DNA of 64,000 nucleotides from Mycolicibacterium novocastrense (GCF_001570485.1 NZ_BCTA01000099.1:1-64000), one strand, 5' to 3'; positions 28,284 to 37,076 are shown, counted from the stretch's first letter. Numbers and translations: made by a program. The notes: generated by a model not told the origin, from the sequence alone.

Positions 28284-29021
28284 CTAACCCTTGATCCGGC
28301 GCATCGTCATCGAGTGCCGGTACCGCGACGAGGGATGGGTGTTGATGGTCACCTGCGCGACCTCGCCGTCGGAGGTCGTGTACGCGCGGCGCATCTCCAG
28401 GGCGGCGCTGCCGGCATCGACCTTGAGCGCGTTGGCGAGCTCGGGCGAGACGGTGATGGCCGCCATCTCCTGATGCACCTCGACGATGCTGACCCCGAAC
28501 AGGTCCTCGATCAGCGGAAAGATGGGTCCCGAATGGCGTTGCAGCAGACGGCCGACCGCGGCGAAGGCCCGATTGATGTAGTACTCGGTGGTGCAGACCG
28601 GGGTGTCGCTGCCCACGGCCTGCCGGCACCCGCGGACCGCCAGCCACTGCGTACCGGTCTTCAACCCGGTGTGGTCGGCCAGGTCGTCGTCGACGGTGAC
28701 CATCGCGTTGGACTCGATCGTGAGCTGGGCTCCCGCCGCGAACGCCAGCAGGTCGTCGATCGAAACCACGTCCTGGGCATAGGAATTGGAGGCGGGTCGG
28801 GGAACCACGAGGGTCCCGGCGCGTGGCCGCGACGCGATCAGGTTGTCCTCCCGCAGCCGCCGCAACGCCTCGCGGACGGTGTAGCGGCTGACCGCGAAGC
28901 GTTCGCACAGTTGTTGTTCGGTGGGAAGCTGCGAGCCGACGGGATAGATCCCGTCGACGATCTCCTTGCGCAGGGTCCGCGCCACCTGCAGGTAGCGATG
29001 GTCGGTGGGGCTGACGGTCAT
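28284..29021 (-). CDS. GntR-family (HutC/FarR-type) transcriptional regulator
   Basis: This is a 245-aa regulator with an N-terminal winged helix (YLQVARTLRKEIVDGIYPVG, LPTEQQLCERFAVSRYTVREAL). A C-terminal UTRA-type ligand-binding domain typical of the HutC subfamily follows. Such proteins usually repress neighbouring catabolic genes until a small effector binds. Its ATG overlaps the stop of the beta-propeller gene by 4 nt. Two TNGTCCNGACAA sites in the divergent promoter region at 30.65-30.76 kb fit the general GntR operator form (GT...AC) and are its likely targets. Confidence 0.88.
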   Translation of the reverse strand: MTVSPTDHRYLQVARTLRKEIVDGIYPVGSQLPTEQQLCERFAVSRYTVREALRRLREDNLIASRPRAGTLVVPRPASNSYAQDVVSIDDLLAFAAGAQLTIESNAMVTVDDDLADHTGLKTGTQWLAVRGCRQAVGSDTPVCTTEYYINRAFAAVGRLLQRHSGPIFPLIEDLFGVSIVEVHQEMAAITVSPELANALKVDAGSAALEMRRAYTTSDGEVAQVTINTHPSSRYRHSMTMRRIKG

Positions 29022-30625
29022 GTGCGCCGCAGCGCGAGCACGCTGCCCTCGCCGTCGGCCGACACATACAGTGTGCCGTCGGGGCCGACGGCGATACCCG
29101 CGAACGGTCCCTGCGGTCCGGAGAACGGCGGCATGCCCTTGAGCGGCTTGGGCTGCACACCCGGCGGCGGACCCACCGGCAGGTCCGACGCGATCGTGGT
29201 GCGCGCGTCGGTGGCCAGGTTCACCGCGACGACCTCCTTGGCGCCGGCGTCGACGATGTAGAGCACCCCGTCGGCGACCGCGATGCCCTGCGGCCGCTGC
29301 AGACCGTCGACCACCGTTTCCGTCGCGCCGCCGACGGCGACCACCCGTCCCGCCCCGGATTCGGCGACCAGCGGGCGACCGTCGGCGTCGAAGGCCACCC
29401 CGACCGGATCCCGCAGATCCGTCGCCAGCACCTCGGGACCGCCCGACCCCAGCGCGTGCACGCGTCCGGTGCCGAGCTCGGTGAACACGATCCGCTCATT
29501 CGGGCCGACCGCGACCCCGTAGAGCTGGTCGAAACCGTCAGCGAGATAGTCGGTCAAGCCATCGGCGGGGCGGTACCGACCGATCTGGCCACCGGAGGTG
29601 GACACCACGAACGCGCCGCCCGCAACAGGTGCCACCCCGCGGAGGAAGCCCGGGTAGCCGGGGGAGAACAGCATCCCGACAGTCTGCAGCGAGCCGTCAT
29701 CGCCGACGATGTAGAAGTAGGTGCCGTCGGCGACGTAGAGCCGACCGTCCTCACCGAAGGCGAGATCCAGCGGCCAGTTCAACCCGCCGCCGAGCAATGT
29801 GCGGGTCTGACCCTCACCGACGATCTCGGTGATCTCCCCGGTGAAGTTCGAGACGAACAGCCGGTCTCCGACGAACGTCAGGTTGTCGATCCCCGGGTTC
29901 AGCTGGGCCAGAACGGTTTTCTCCCCGTTGCGGGGGTCGATGCGCAGCACCTGGCCACTGGCCACCTGTGTGGAGACCAGATAGCCCTGCGAATCGAACT
30001 TCACCGCATCGGGGACGCCGAGGTCGGCGGCCACCCGTTGCGGCTCACCGCCATTGGGGTCGATGCGCCAGATCTCGTTGGCCGTCATCAACGGGTAATA
30101 GAGCAGGCCGTCCGGACCCACCTCCATGGCGTTCGGTGAGGGCAGGTTCTCCAACAGAATCCGCTCGGCGCCCGTGCCGCGGTCCAGTTCCATCAGCCGC
30201 CCACCGTCGCGGCACTCGTTGACGAACAAGCGATCCTGATGCACGGTGATGCCGTTCGCGCACGGTAGGTCGTCGCGCAGCACCCGCGTGCGACCCGCGG
30301 CGTCACGCACGCTGACCCGTCCGTCCATCACCTCGGTCGCGAACAGGTTGCCGTCACCGTCGAAGGCGACGTCGTCGGGGGCGACGATGTCGCCGCCCTT
30401 GGCGCTGATGGTCTCGAGCTTCCCGGTGCCCAGATCCAGCGCGCTGATCTGGCTACCCGTCACCTGGGCGACGTAGACGCGCCCGTCCGGACCGGTGCGC
30501 AGACCGTTCGCACCGAACAGCCGGCTCGGCGCGGTGATCCGCTCGACTCGCCATCCGGGCGCGGCGGTCGGATTTCCGCCCGGATAGCGAGACTGCTGCA
30601 GGGACCCCGTCGCCGGTTGTGTCAT
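29018..30625 (-). CDS. SMP-30/gluconolactonase-like beta-propeller protein
   Basis: This is a roughly 535-aa protein made of repeated blades such as GPDGRVYVAQ, DGDGNLFATE, GPDGLLYYPL and GEDGRLYVADG. These are the acidic, metal-binding blades of SMP-30/LRE or NHL propellers. SMP-30 members hydrolyse lactones, which would fit a pathway with a Baeyer-Villiger-type oxygenase. At about 535 residues it is longer than typical 300-aa lactonases, suggesting two propellers or extra blades. No signal peptide is evident. The start ATG 30625 was preferred over TTG 30643. It is first in the leftward operon and carries an operator-like site 26 nt upstream. Confidence 0.78.
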   Translation of the reverse strand: MTQPATGSLQQSRYPGGNPTAAPGWRVERITAPSRLFGANGLRTGPDGRVYVAQVTGSQISALDLGTGKLETISAKGGDIVAPDDVAFDGDGNLFATEVMDGRVSVRDAAGRTRVLRDDLPCANGITVHQDRLFVNECRDGGRLMELDRGTGAERILLENLPSPNAMEVGPDGLLYYPLMTANEIWRIDPNGGEPQRVAADLGVPDAVKFDSQGYLVSTQVASGQVLRIDPRNGEKTVLAQLNPGIDNLTFVGDRLFVSNFTGEITEIVGEGQTRTLLGGGLNWPLDLAFGEDGRLYVADGTYFYIVGDDGSLQTVGMLFSPGYPGFLRGVAPVAGGAFVVSTSGGQIGRYRPADGLTDYLADGFDQLYGVAVGPNERIVFTELGTGRVHALGSGGPEVLATDLRDPVGVAFDADGRPLVAESGAGRVVAVGGATETVVDGLQRPQGIAVADGVLYIVDAGAKEVVAVNLATDARTTIASDLPVGPPPGVQPKPLKGMPPFSGPQGPFAGIAVGPDGTLYVSADGEGSVLALRRT

Positions 30626-30650
30626 GACCTGGCACGTTAGCAAACCCGCT

Positions 30651-30662
30651 TAGTCCAGACAA
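30651..30662. promoter_or_regulatory. Operator-like palindrome TAGTCCAGACAA (leftward arm)
   Basis: This imperfect 12-bp palindrome lies 26 bp upstream of the beta-propeller start. It differs from the site at 30747-30758 at only two of 12 positions, and both are followed by an A/T-rich ATAG. It is probably a binding site of the GntR regulator encoded in the same operon. Confidence 0.6.
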
Positions 30663-30689
30663 TAGGCTCGGAAAGAAGTCACCCCGGCC

Positions 30690-30721
30690 TTGACGGGTCG
30701 ATTCACGCTGGGGAATAGTGT
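30690..30721 (+). promoter_or_regulatory. Candidate promoter for the rightward catabolic operon
   Basis: TTGACG at 30690-30695 resembles a -35 element. AATAGT/TAGTGT at 30714-30721 could serve as the -10, with spacing of 18-20 bp depending on the choice. It lies upstream of the operator-like site at 30747, so a bound repressor would sit in the initially transcribed region. Confidence 0.35.
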
Positions 30722-30746
30722 TCTGCAACATGGAGAGCAACACTCG

Positions 30747-30758
30747 TTGTCCGGACAA
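30747..30758. promoter_or_regulatory. Operator-like perfect palindrome TTGTCCGGACAA (rightward arm)
   Basis: This perfect 12-bp palindrome ends 5 bp before the ATG of the first rightward gene at 30764. No Shine-Dalgarno sequence fits between, so binding here would block the start of the operon. It matches the sister site at 30651-30662 as TNGTCCNGACAA. Confidence 0.65.
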
Positions 30759-30763
30759 ATAGC

Positions 30764-31609
30764 ATGGACGACCTCTTGAGGCTGGACGGCCGGATCGTCG
30801 TGGTCTCGGGTGCGGGCGGCGGCGGAATCGGCACCACCGTGACCCGGATGGCCGCCGAGGCCGGTGCCACGGTGGTGGCCGTCAGCCGGTCGAAAGAGAA
30901 CCTCGACGAACACATCGGGCCGCTCGCCGATCAGGGCCTGCCGGTCATTGCGGTATCGGCCGACGCCTCCACCGACGAGGGCATCGCCACCGTGATGGAG
31001 CGGGTCCGTCGCACTGAGGGCGATCTCTACGGACTGGTGAACATCGCGGGCGGCGCGGCGCCGTCGACATGGATGCCGTCGACCCGGGTGACGCGCGAGG
31101 ATTGGCGGGCGTTGTTCACCGCGAACCTCGAAACCGCGTTCTTCATGAGCCAGGCGGTATGCGCAGAACTGCGCGACCGTGGCCTGAAGGGTTCGGTCGT
31201 CTCGGTGTCGTCGATCAGCGGGATGAACACCGCGCCGTTCCACATCGCCTACGGCACGGCGAAGGCGGCGGTGGTCGCGATGACGCGCACCATGGCCGCG
31301 GAGTTGGCGCACGACGACATCCGTGTCAACGCGGTGGCGCCGGGGGTGACCGAGACCGCCGCGTCGCGCACTTACGTCGACGTCGACCCTGACCGGGATC
31401 GGCGCGCGATCGCGATGGGCAGGCGGGGTCGGCCCGAAGAACAGGCGGGGGCCATCCTGTTTCTGCTCTCGGACCTGTCGAGCTACATCACCGGGCAGAC
31501 GATTCTCGTCGACGGTGGGCTCAACCTGAAGTGGACGCACCTGGGTGCCGACAACACGTCGCTGTTCTTGAAAGACGAAACCTTCCGCGCAGAGATCAGT
31601 CGGTTCTAA
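30764..31609 (+). CDS. Short-chain dehydrogenase/reductase, first gene of rightward arm
   Basis: This is a 281-aa SDR with a cofactor loop SGAGGGGIG, NIAGG in place of NNAG, the catalytic Ser in VSVSSISGM and YGTAK. The C-terminal GQTILVDGGL is standard, followed by an unusually long tail of about 28 residues (KWTHLGADNTSLFLKDE...) that may define the substrate pocket. The start has no visible ribosome site and lies 5 bp from the palindromic operator, so a leaderless transcript is possible. A strong AAGGAG precedes the next gene 10 nt downstream. Confidence 0.86.
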   Translation: MDDLLRLDGRIVVVSGAGGGGIGTTVTRMAAEAGATVVAVSRSKENLDEHIGPLADQGLPVIAVSADASTDEGIATVMERVRRTEGDLYGLVNIAGGAAPSTWMPSTRVTREDWRALFTANLETAFFMSQAVCAELRDRGLKGSVVSVSSISGMNTAPFHIAYGTAKAAVVAMTRTMAAELAHDDIRVNAVAPGVTETAASRTYVDVDPDRDRRAIAMGRRGRPEEQAGAILFLLSDLSSYITGQTILVDGGLNLKWTHLGADNTSLFLKDETFRAEISRF

Positions 31610-31619
31610 GGAGTTTGAG

Positions 31620-32993
31620 ATGACCGATACGCAGGACCGTGAAGTAGAAGTGCCGGAGGAGCTTTCGGAGCCGTTGACGATCCCCGTCGAGGCGTACGTC
31701 TCGGAGGAGTACGCGCGCGCGGAGCGGGACAAGCTGTGGCGCAAGGTGTGGCAGCAGGTCGGTCGCGTCGAGGAACTGCCCGAGGTCGGCAGTTACCTGA
31801 CCTACGACGTCCTCGACGACTCGATCATCGTCGTGCGCACGGGGGCGAACGAGTTTCGGGCGCACCACAACGTGTGCATGCACCGCGGCCGGCGCCTCGT
31901 CGACACTCCTGACGGGGAGAAGAACGCCGTCGGCCGTGCCCGCAAATCGTTCGTTTGCGGATTCCACGGCTGGACATACGGTCTCGACGGGGCGTGCACT
32001 CATATCCGCGAACAGGACGACTGGAAGGGCGCGCTCACTCCGGAGAACACCCACCTCGTTCCGGTCCGGGTCGACACCTGGGGCGGCTGGCTGTTCATCA
32101 ACATGGATCCCGACTGCGAGCCCCTCGCCGACTATCTGTTCCCGGCCGCCAAGATCCTCGACCCGTTCGGGCTGGAGAACATGCGCTACAAGTGGCGCAA
32201 ATGGCTGTATTTCGACTGCAACTGGAAGGTCGCGCTGGAGGCGTTCAACGAGACCTACCACGTGTTCACCACGCATCCGGAATTCAACAAGTTCGGTGAG
32301 TTCAAGGGGTGGGCCAAAGCGCAGGGCAGGCACAGCAACATCGGGTACGACGCGCCCAAGGACATGGAGGCCACCAAGTCCAAGATCCGGCTCGGCACCG
32401 GCGACGACCCCCGCGTCTCCACCGCGGAGATGCAGATGTACACGTGGGAGCAGACCAACGCGACGACCACCGAGACGCTGGTGAACGCGGCCAAGCGGCT
32501 CGTCGACGAACTGCCCGAGGGCACGCCTCCCGACAAGGTTCTCGAGCACTGGCTGGCCTCGGCACGCCGCGACGACGAGGCGCGCGGCGTCGTCTGGCCG
32601 ACCATTCCGCCCGACATCCTCGGGCAGGCCGGTACGGCGTGGCAGGTCTTCCCGAACTTCCAGATCGGCCAGGGCCTGACGACCGCGCTGTGCTACAGCG
32701 CCAGGCCCCACCCGAGCTACGACCCCAACAAGTGCATCTTCGAAGTGGCGACCCTGGAGCTGTTCCCGAAGGACCAAGAGCCGCAGACACATTGGGAGTA
32801 CACGCCCAAGGACAGCCCGAACTGGCTGTCGGTGCTGCCCCAGGACTTCTCGAACATGGCCGCCGTGCAGCAAGGCATGAAGTCGCTGGGCTTCCCGGGC
32901 ACCAAACCCAACCCGTACCGCGAGCGCAGCACCGTGAACCTCCACTACCAGTTGTCCAAGTACATGGGCACCGGCGAACCGAAAGAGCTCTGA
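31620..32993 (+). CDS. Rieske non-heme iron oxygenase, alpha (oxygenase) subunit
   Basis: This is a 457-aa oxygenase component. The Rieske [2Fe-2S] ligands are Cys86-x-His88 and Cys113-x2-His116. The mononuclear iron site is ETYHVFTTH, with His214 and His219. The catalytic domain contains a long insertion after the iron site (about residues 220-320) that is predicted to be mostly helical. Such enzymes hydroxylate aromatic or alicyclic substrates but need a ferredoxin and reductase. Neither is encoded next to it or elsewhere in the window. AAGGAG precedes the ATG, and the stop is 3 nt before the BVMO gene. Confidence 0.92.
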   Translation: MTDTQDREVEVPEELSEPLTIPVEAYVSEEYARAERDKLWRKVWQQVGRVEELPEVGSYLTYDVLDDSIIVVRTGANEFRAHHNVCMHRGRRLVDTPDGEKNAVGRARKSFVCGFHGWTYGLDGACTHIREQDDWKGALTPENTHLVPVRVDTWGGWLFINMDPDCEPLADYLFPAAKILDPFGLENMRYKWRKWLYFDCNWKVALEAFNETYHVFTTHPEFNKFGEFKGWAKAQGRHSNIGYDAPKDMEATKSKIRLGTGDDPRVSTAEMQMYTWEQTNATTTETLVNAAKRLVDELPEGTPPDKVLEHWLASARRDDEARGVVWPTIPPDILGQAGTAWQVFPNFQIGQGLTTALCYSARPHPSYDPNKCIFEVATLELFPKDQEPQTHWEYTPKDSPNWLSVLPQDFSNMAAVQQGMKSLGFPGTKPNPYRERSTVNLHYQLSKYMGTGEPKEL

Positions 32994-32996
32994 GCT

Positions 32997-34841
32997 ATGA
33001 CAATGTTCGACACCTGCGGGCCCACCGAGACGCCCGACGACATCGACATCGACGCGCTTCGGGAGAAGTACGCCCAGGAGCGGGCGAAACGGCTTCGGCC
33101 CGAGGGTTCCAAGCAGTACGTCGAGTTGACCGACGACTTCGCCGGCTACTACGAGGTGGACCCGTACACGCCCGTCGCACCCCGTGACCCGATCGTCGAG
33201 GACATCGACGTCGCGGTGCTCGGCGGCGGCTTCGGCGGGCTGCTGTCGGCGGCGCACCTGAAGAAGGCCGGTGTCGAGGACGTCCGCATCATCGAGCTGG
33301 GCGGCGACTTCGGCGGCGTCTGGTACTGGAATCGGTATCCCGGCATCCAGTGCGATAACGAGTCCTATTGCTACATACCGCTTCTGGAAGAGCTCGATTA
33401 CATCCCGAGCAAGAAGTTCGCCGACGGCCCCGAGATCTACGAGCACTGCCGGCGCATCGGCAAACACTTCGGCCTCTACGACTCGGCGATCTTCTCCACC
33501 CAGGTGCGGGACATGCGCTGGGACGAGGAGATCAAGCGGTGGCGCCTGACCACCAACCGCGGCGACGACATCCGCGCACGGTTCGTGGTGCTGGCGTCGG
33601 GGCCGTTCCACCGGCCCAAGCTGCCCGGCATTCCGGGCATGAAGGACTTCAAGGGGCACAGCTTCCACTCGTCGCGGTGGGATTACGACTACACCGGCGG
33701 CGACTACACCGGCGGTATGGACAAGCTGGCCGACAAGCGTGTCGCGATCATCGGCACCGGCGCCACCAGCATCCAGGTGGTGCCTTTCCTGGCCCGAGAT
33801 GCCAAGCACCTGTATGTCTTCCAGCGCACCCCGTCGACGGTCGACGTGCGTAACAACACGACCACCGATCCGGAATGGGTCAAGACCCTGCAGCCCGGAT
33901 GGCAGAAGGAGCGCCAGCGCAACTTCCACTCGTGGACGTTCGAGGGCATGGCTCTGGGGCAGCCGGACCTGGTGTGCGACTTCTGGACCGAACTCGGTCG
34001 CAACACCGCGGCGCGGGTGCTCTCGCTCGAGGATCCCGCGTCGATGACGCCCGAACAGTTCATGGCGATCCGCGAGGAAGAGGACTACAAGATCATGGAG
34101 CGGCTGCGCCGCCGGATCGCCGAGATCGTCGAGGACGCCGACACCGCCGAGGCGCTCAAGCCGTACTACCGCTTCCTGTGCAAGCGGCCACTGTCCAACG
34201 ACGACTATCTGCCCGCCTTCAACCGGCCCAACGTCACGTTGGTCGACGTGTCCGATTCCAAAGGTGTGGAACGGATCACGGAGAAGGGCATCGTCGCCAA
34301 CGGTCAGGAGTACGAGGTCGACTGCATCATCTACGCCAGCGGCTTCGAGATCACCACCGAGATCAGCAGGCGCTATTCGATCGACGCGATCGAAGGACGC
34401 GACGGCGTATCGCTCTACGACTACTGGCACGACGGCTACAAGACCCTGCACGGCATGACAAGCCGCGGCTTCCCCAACCAGTTCTTCACCGGCTTCACCC
34501 AGGTCGGCATCTCGGCCAACATCGCGGCCAACTACGAACTGCAGGGCGAGCACATCGCCTACATCATCGCCGAGGCGCTGAAGCGGGGCGCGACCGTCGT
34601 CGAGCCGACGCCCGACGCCCAGGAGCAGTGGTGCCAGACCATTCGCGAAACCGCCGTCGACAACTCGGCTTTCGACGCCTCCTGCACTCCGGGCTACTAC
34701 AACAACGAGGGTGGCGGTGGCGGGGAGGGCATCCGCTCACACCTCGGCGAACCCTACGGTCCGGGCTTCTACGCGTTCGGCGACCTGCTGAAGGAGTGGC
34801 GCGACAAGGGCGATCTCGATGGCCTGGTACTCGAGAAGTAG
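32997..34841 (+). CDS. Type I Baeyer-Villiger-like flavin monooxygenase
   Basis: This is a 614-aa flavoprotein. The FAD Rossmann motif GGGFGG is at residues 76-81. The BVMO fingerprint FxGxxxHxxxW is present at residues 218-228 and is followed by Asp229 (the W-[P/D] variant). The NADPH site reads IIGTGATSIQ. An N-terminal extension of about 65 residues precedes the first fold, as in larger BVMOs such as cyclopentadecanone-type enzymes. The family converts ketones to esters or lactones with O2 and NADPH. The propeller lactonase candidate across the divergent promoter could act on the product. Confidence 0.9.
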   Translation: MTMFDTCGPTETPDDIDIDALREKYAQERAKRLRPEGSKQYVELTDDFAGYYEVDPYTPVAPRDPIVEDIDVAVLGGGFGGLLSAAHLKKAGVEDVRIIELGGDFGGVWYWNRYPGIQCDNESYCYIPLLEELDYIPSKKFADGPEIYEHCRRIGKHFGLYDSAIFSTQVRDMRWDEEIKRWRLTTNRGDDIRARFVVLASGPFHRPKLPGIPGMKDFKGHSFHSSRWDYDYTGGDYTGGMDKLADKRVAIIGTGATSIQVVPFLARDAKHLYVFQRTPSTVDVRNNTTTDPEWVKTLQPGWQKERQRNFHSWTFEGMALGQPDLVCDFWTELGRNTAARVLSLEDPASMTPEQFMAIREEEDYKIMERLRRRIAEIVEDADTAEALKPYYRFLCKRPLSNDDYLPAFNRPNVTLVDVSDSKGVERITEKGIVANGQEYEVDCIIYASGFEITTEISRRYSIDAIEGRDGVSLYDYWHDGYKTLHGMTSRGFPNQFFTGFTQVGISANIAANYELQGEHIAYIIAEALKRGATVVEPTPDAQEQWCQTIRETAVDNSAFDASCTPGYYNNEGGGGGEGIRSHLGEPYGPGFYAFGDLLKEWRDKGDLDGLVLEK

Positions 34842-34843
34842 CG

Positions 34844-35791
34844 ATGGATGAGCTGCGCTTCGACGGTCAAGTGGCCGTCGTCACCGGCGGCGGCAGGGGG
34901 CTGGGCCGCTCATACGCCTTGCTGCTGGCCCAGCGGGGCGCCAAGGTCGTCGTCAACGATCCGGGCGGCAGCCTGGCCGGTGAGGAATACGATCCGGTCC
35001 ACCCGCCATCCGATCGACCGGGCCCCGCCGAAGAAGTGGTCCGCGAAATCACCTCTGCCGGAGGGGAAGCCGTGGCCAACACCGACTCGGTGGCCACCCC
35101 GGCCGGTGGACGGTCGATCGTCGAATCGGCCCTGGAGCACTACGGGCGCATCGACGTCCTGATCCACAACGCCGGCATCGTGCGCCGCGCTCCGCTCGCC
35201 GAGATGACGTATGACGACTTCGAAGCGGTGCTCGACGTTCACCTCCGCGGCGCGTTCCACGTTGTGCGCCCTGCCTTCCCGGCGATGTGCGACGCGGGCT
35301 ACGGGCGCATCGTGTTGACGTCCTCGATCGGCGGCCTGTACGGCAATCACCAGGTCGCCAACTACGCGGTCGCCAAGGCCGGCGTCGTCGGGCTGTCCAA
35401 CGTGGCCGCGATGGAGGGCGCCGCACACAGCGTCAAGAGCAACGTGATCGTGCCCGCCGCCGTGACCCGGATGGCCGAGGGCATCGACACGTCCGCGTAT
35501 CCACCGATGGGCGCCGAGTTGGTCGCCCCCGCGGTGGGGTGGCTGGCGCACGAATCATGTTCGATCACAGGTGAAGCGCTGATCGCGCTGGCCGGCCGGA
35601 TCGCTCGGGCCGCAGTCGTGGAGACGCCTGGGGTCTACCGGCCGTCGTGGTCGATCGAGGACGTCGGCGCGCAGATCGGTGCGATCCGCGACATGTCCGA
35701 ACCGGTGGTGTTTCCCGTGGTGCCCGACGGGCACGGCGATCACATCAAGTACAGCTTCGCGATGGCGCAGAAGGGCGGTGTGCATGCCTAG
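34844..35791 (+). CDS. SDR of the peroxisomal MFE-2/17-beta-HSD4 type (3-hydroxyacyl-CoA dehydrogenase-like)
   Basis: This is a 315-aa SDR with FDGQVAVVTGGGRGLGRSYA at the N-terminus, VVVNDPGG, HNAG and YAVAK. The early insertion (EYDPVHPPSDRPGPAEEVV) and extended C-terminus are typical of (R)-3-hydroxyacyl-CoA dehydrogenases of MFE-2 type. It could oxidise a CoA-bound hydroxy intermediate. ATG 34844 is used because it lies 2 nt after the BVMO stop; upstream in-frame sequence belongs to the BVMO gene. The 3' end overlaps the CaiB start by 8 nt. Confidence 0.85.
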   Translation: MDELRFDGQVAVVTGGGRGLGRSYALLLAQRGAKVVVNDPGGSLAGEEYDPVHPPSDRPGPAEEVVREITSAGGEAVANTDSVATPAGGRSIVESALEHYGRIDVLIHNAGIVRRAPLAEMTYDDFEAVLDVHLRGAFHVVRPAFPAMCDAGYGRIVLTSSIGGLYGNHQVANYAVAKAGVVGLSNVAAMEGAAHSVKSNVIVPAAVTRMAEGIDTSAYPPMGAELVAPAVGWLAHESCSITGEALIALAGRIARAAVVETPGVYRPSWSIEDVGAQIGAIRDMSEPVVFPVVPDGHGDHIKYSFAMAQKGGVHA

Positions 35792-37076
35792 CGGCCCGCT
35801 GACCGGCGTGCGTGTCGTCGACCTCACCGCGATGGTGATGGGTCCGTACTGCACCCAGATCATGGCGGACATGGGCGCCGACGTCATCAAAATCGAACCG
35901 CCGCAGGGGGATAACACCCGCTTCATCTCCGTGGGTCCCTCGCCGGGGATGAGTGGGGTGTTCGTCAACGTCAACCGTGGTAAGCGCAGCGTGGTGCTCG
36001 ACCTGCAGACCGAACACGGAAAGGCGGCGATGCGCGCGCTCATCGAACGGTCCGACGTGTTCATCCACTCCATGCGCGCCAAGGCGGTCGCCAAGCTGGG
36101 CTTCGGCTACGACGACGTCGCGGCCATCAATCCCGCGATCGTCTACACCAACTGCTACGGCTATGGCCGCCGCGGACCCGACCGCGACCGCCCCGCCTAC
36201 GACGACACCATCCAGGCCGAGGCCGGATTGCCCGCGGTGCAAAAGCAATTGACCGGAGAGGCCGATTTCGTCGGCACGATCATGGCCGACAAGGTCGGCG
36301 GGCTGACCGCCCTCTACGCGACGATGATGGCGCTGTTTCATCGCGAGCGCACCGGGGAGGGCCAGGAGGTCGAGGTCGCCATGTTCGAGACGATGGCGTC
36401 GTTCATGCTGGTCGAACATGCCAACGGCGCCATGTTCGACCCCCCGCTCGGTCCCGCCGTGTACCCGCGCACGGTCGCACCGAACCGCAGGCCGTATCGG
36501 ACCAGCGACGGGTACATCGCCGCTCTGATCTACAACGACAAACATTGGAACGCGTTCATTGACGCTGTGCAGCCCGCGTGGAACAACGACAGCTACGCCA
36601 CCCTCGAGAAGCGTGCGCACAACATCGATGTCGTGTACGGGCTGCTGGCCCAGACCATGACGGAACGCACCACCGCCGAATGGCTGGATCTGTTCGGGAA
36701 ACTCGAGATTCCCGCCGCGCCGCTGAACACCCCCGACGCGCTGTTCGACAACGAACACCTGAACGCGGTCGGACTCTTCGAGACCGTCGAGACCGCGGAC
36801 GGGCCGGTGCGCTTCCCCGGGGTGCCGACGTGGTTCTCCCGCACCCCCGGCAAGGTCGCGGGCCCCGCACCGACGCTGGGCGCCGACACCGACAGTGTTC
36901 TCCAAGAGCTCGGTGACCTGGGCCTGGCCGCGGCAGCGCCCGAGTCGGTGTCCGCGCCCGAGCCCGCTGGCACGCCTCAGCCGGCCGAGCCCCCTCCCGC
37001 CGAGACTGCGCTTTCTGACGGAAACGGGCCGAATCTGGTCAAAAACCGCAGTTTCGGCGCGTCGGAGGTGGGGTGA
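35784..37076 (+). CDS. CaiB/BaiF family (class III) CoA-transferase
   Basis: This is a 430-aa class III CoA-transferase that moves CoA between carboxylic acids. The N-terminal GVRVVDLTAMVMGPYC and ADMGADVIKIEPP motifs and the catalytic Asp in PAYDDTIQAEAG are clear. The last about 50 residues form a Pro/Ala/Glu-rich low-complexity tail (SAPEPAGTPQPAEPPP) not expected in the family. The DNA encoding the end of this tail carries an inverted repeat (36998-37059). ATG 35784 overlaps the SDR stop, and the stop overlaps the next GTG start by 4 nt. Confidence 0.88.
   Translation: MPSGPLTGVRVVDLTAMVMGPYCTQIMADMGADVIKIEPPQGDNTRFISVGPSPGMSGVFVNVNRGKRSVVLDLQTEHGKAAMRALIERSDVFIHSMRAKAVAKLGFGYDDVAAINPAIVYTNCYGYGRRGPDRDRPAYDDTIQAEAGLPAVQKQLTGEADFVGTIMADKVGGLTALYATMMALFHRERTGEGQEVEVAMFETMASFMLVEHANGAMFDPPLGPAVYPRTVAPNRRPYRTSDGYIAALIYNDKHWNAFIDAVQPAWNNDSYATLEKRAHNIDVVYGLLAQTMTERTTAEWLDLFGKLEIPAAPLNTPDALFDNEHLNAVGLFETVETADGPVRFPGVPTWFSRTPGKVAGPAPTLGADTDSVLQELGDLGLAAAAPESVSAPEPAGTPQPAEPPPAETALSDGNGPNLVKNRSFGASEVG
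36998..37059. repeat. Inverted repeat with CGCCGARACTGCG arms inside the CaiB tail
   Basis: Arms 36998-37010 and 37047-37059 pair at 12 of 13 positions, with a 36-nt loop. The arms are nearly the same as in the repeats at 11947-12013 and 53165-53222. Those two lie between genes at expected terminator positions, whereas this one is translated as part of the CaiB C-terminus. Confidence 0.7.

Noticed and set aside
31596-34553. 985-codon antisense open frame opposite the Rieske and BVMO genes
   Set aside because: It is a composition shadow. Both sense genes have complete catalytic motifs, and the antisense product resembles no family.
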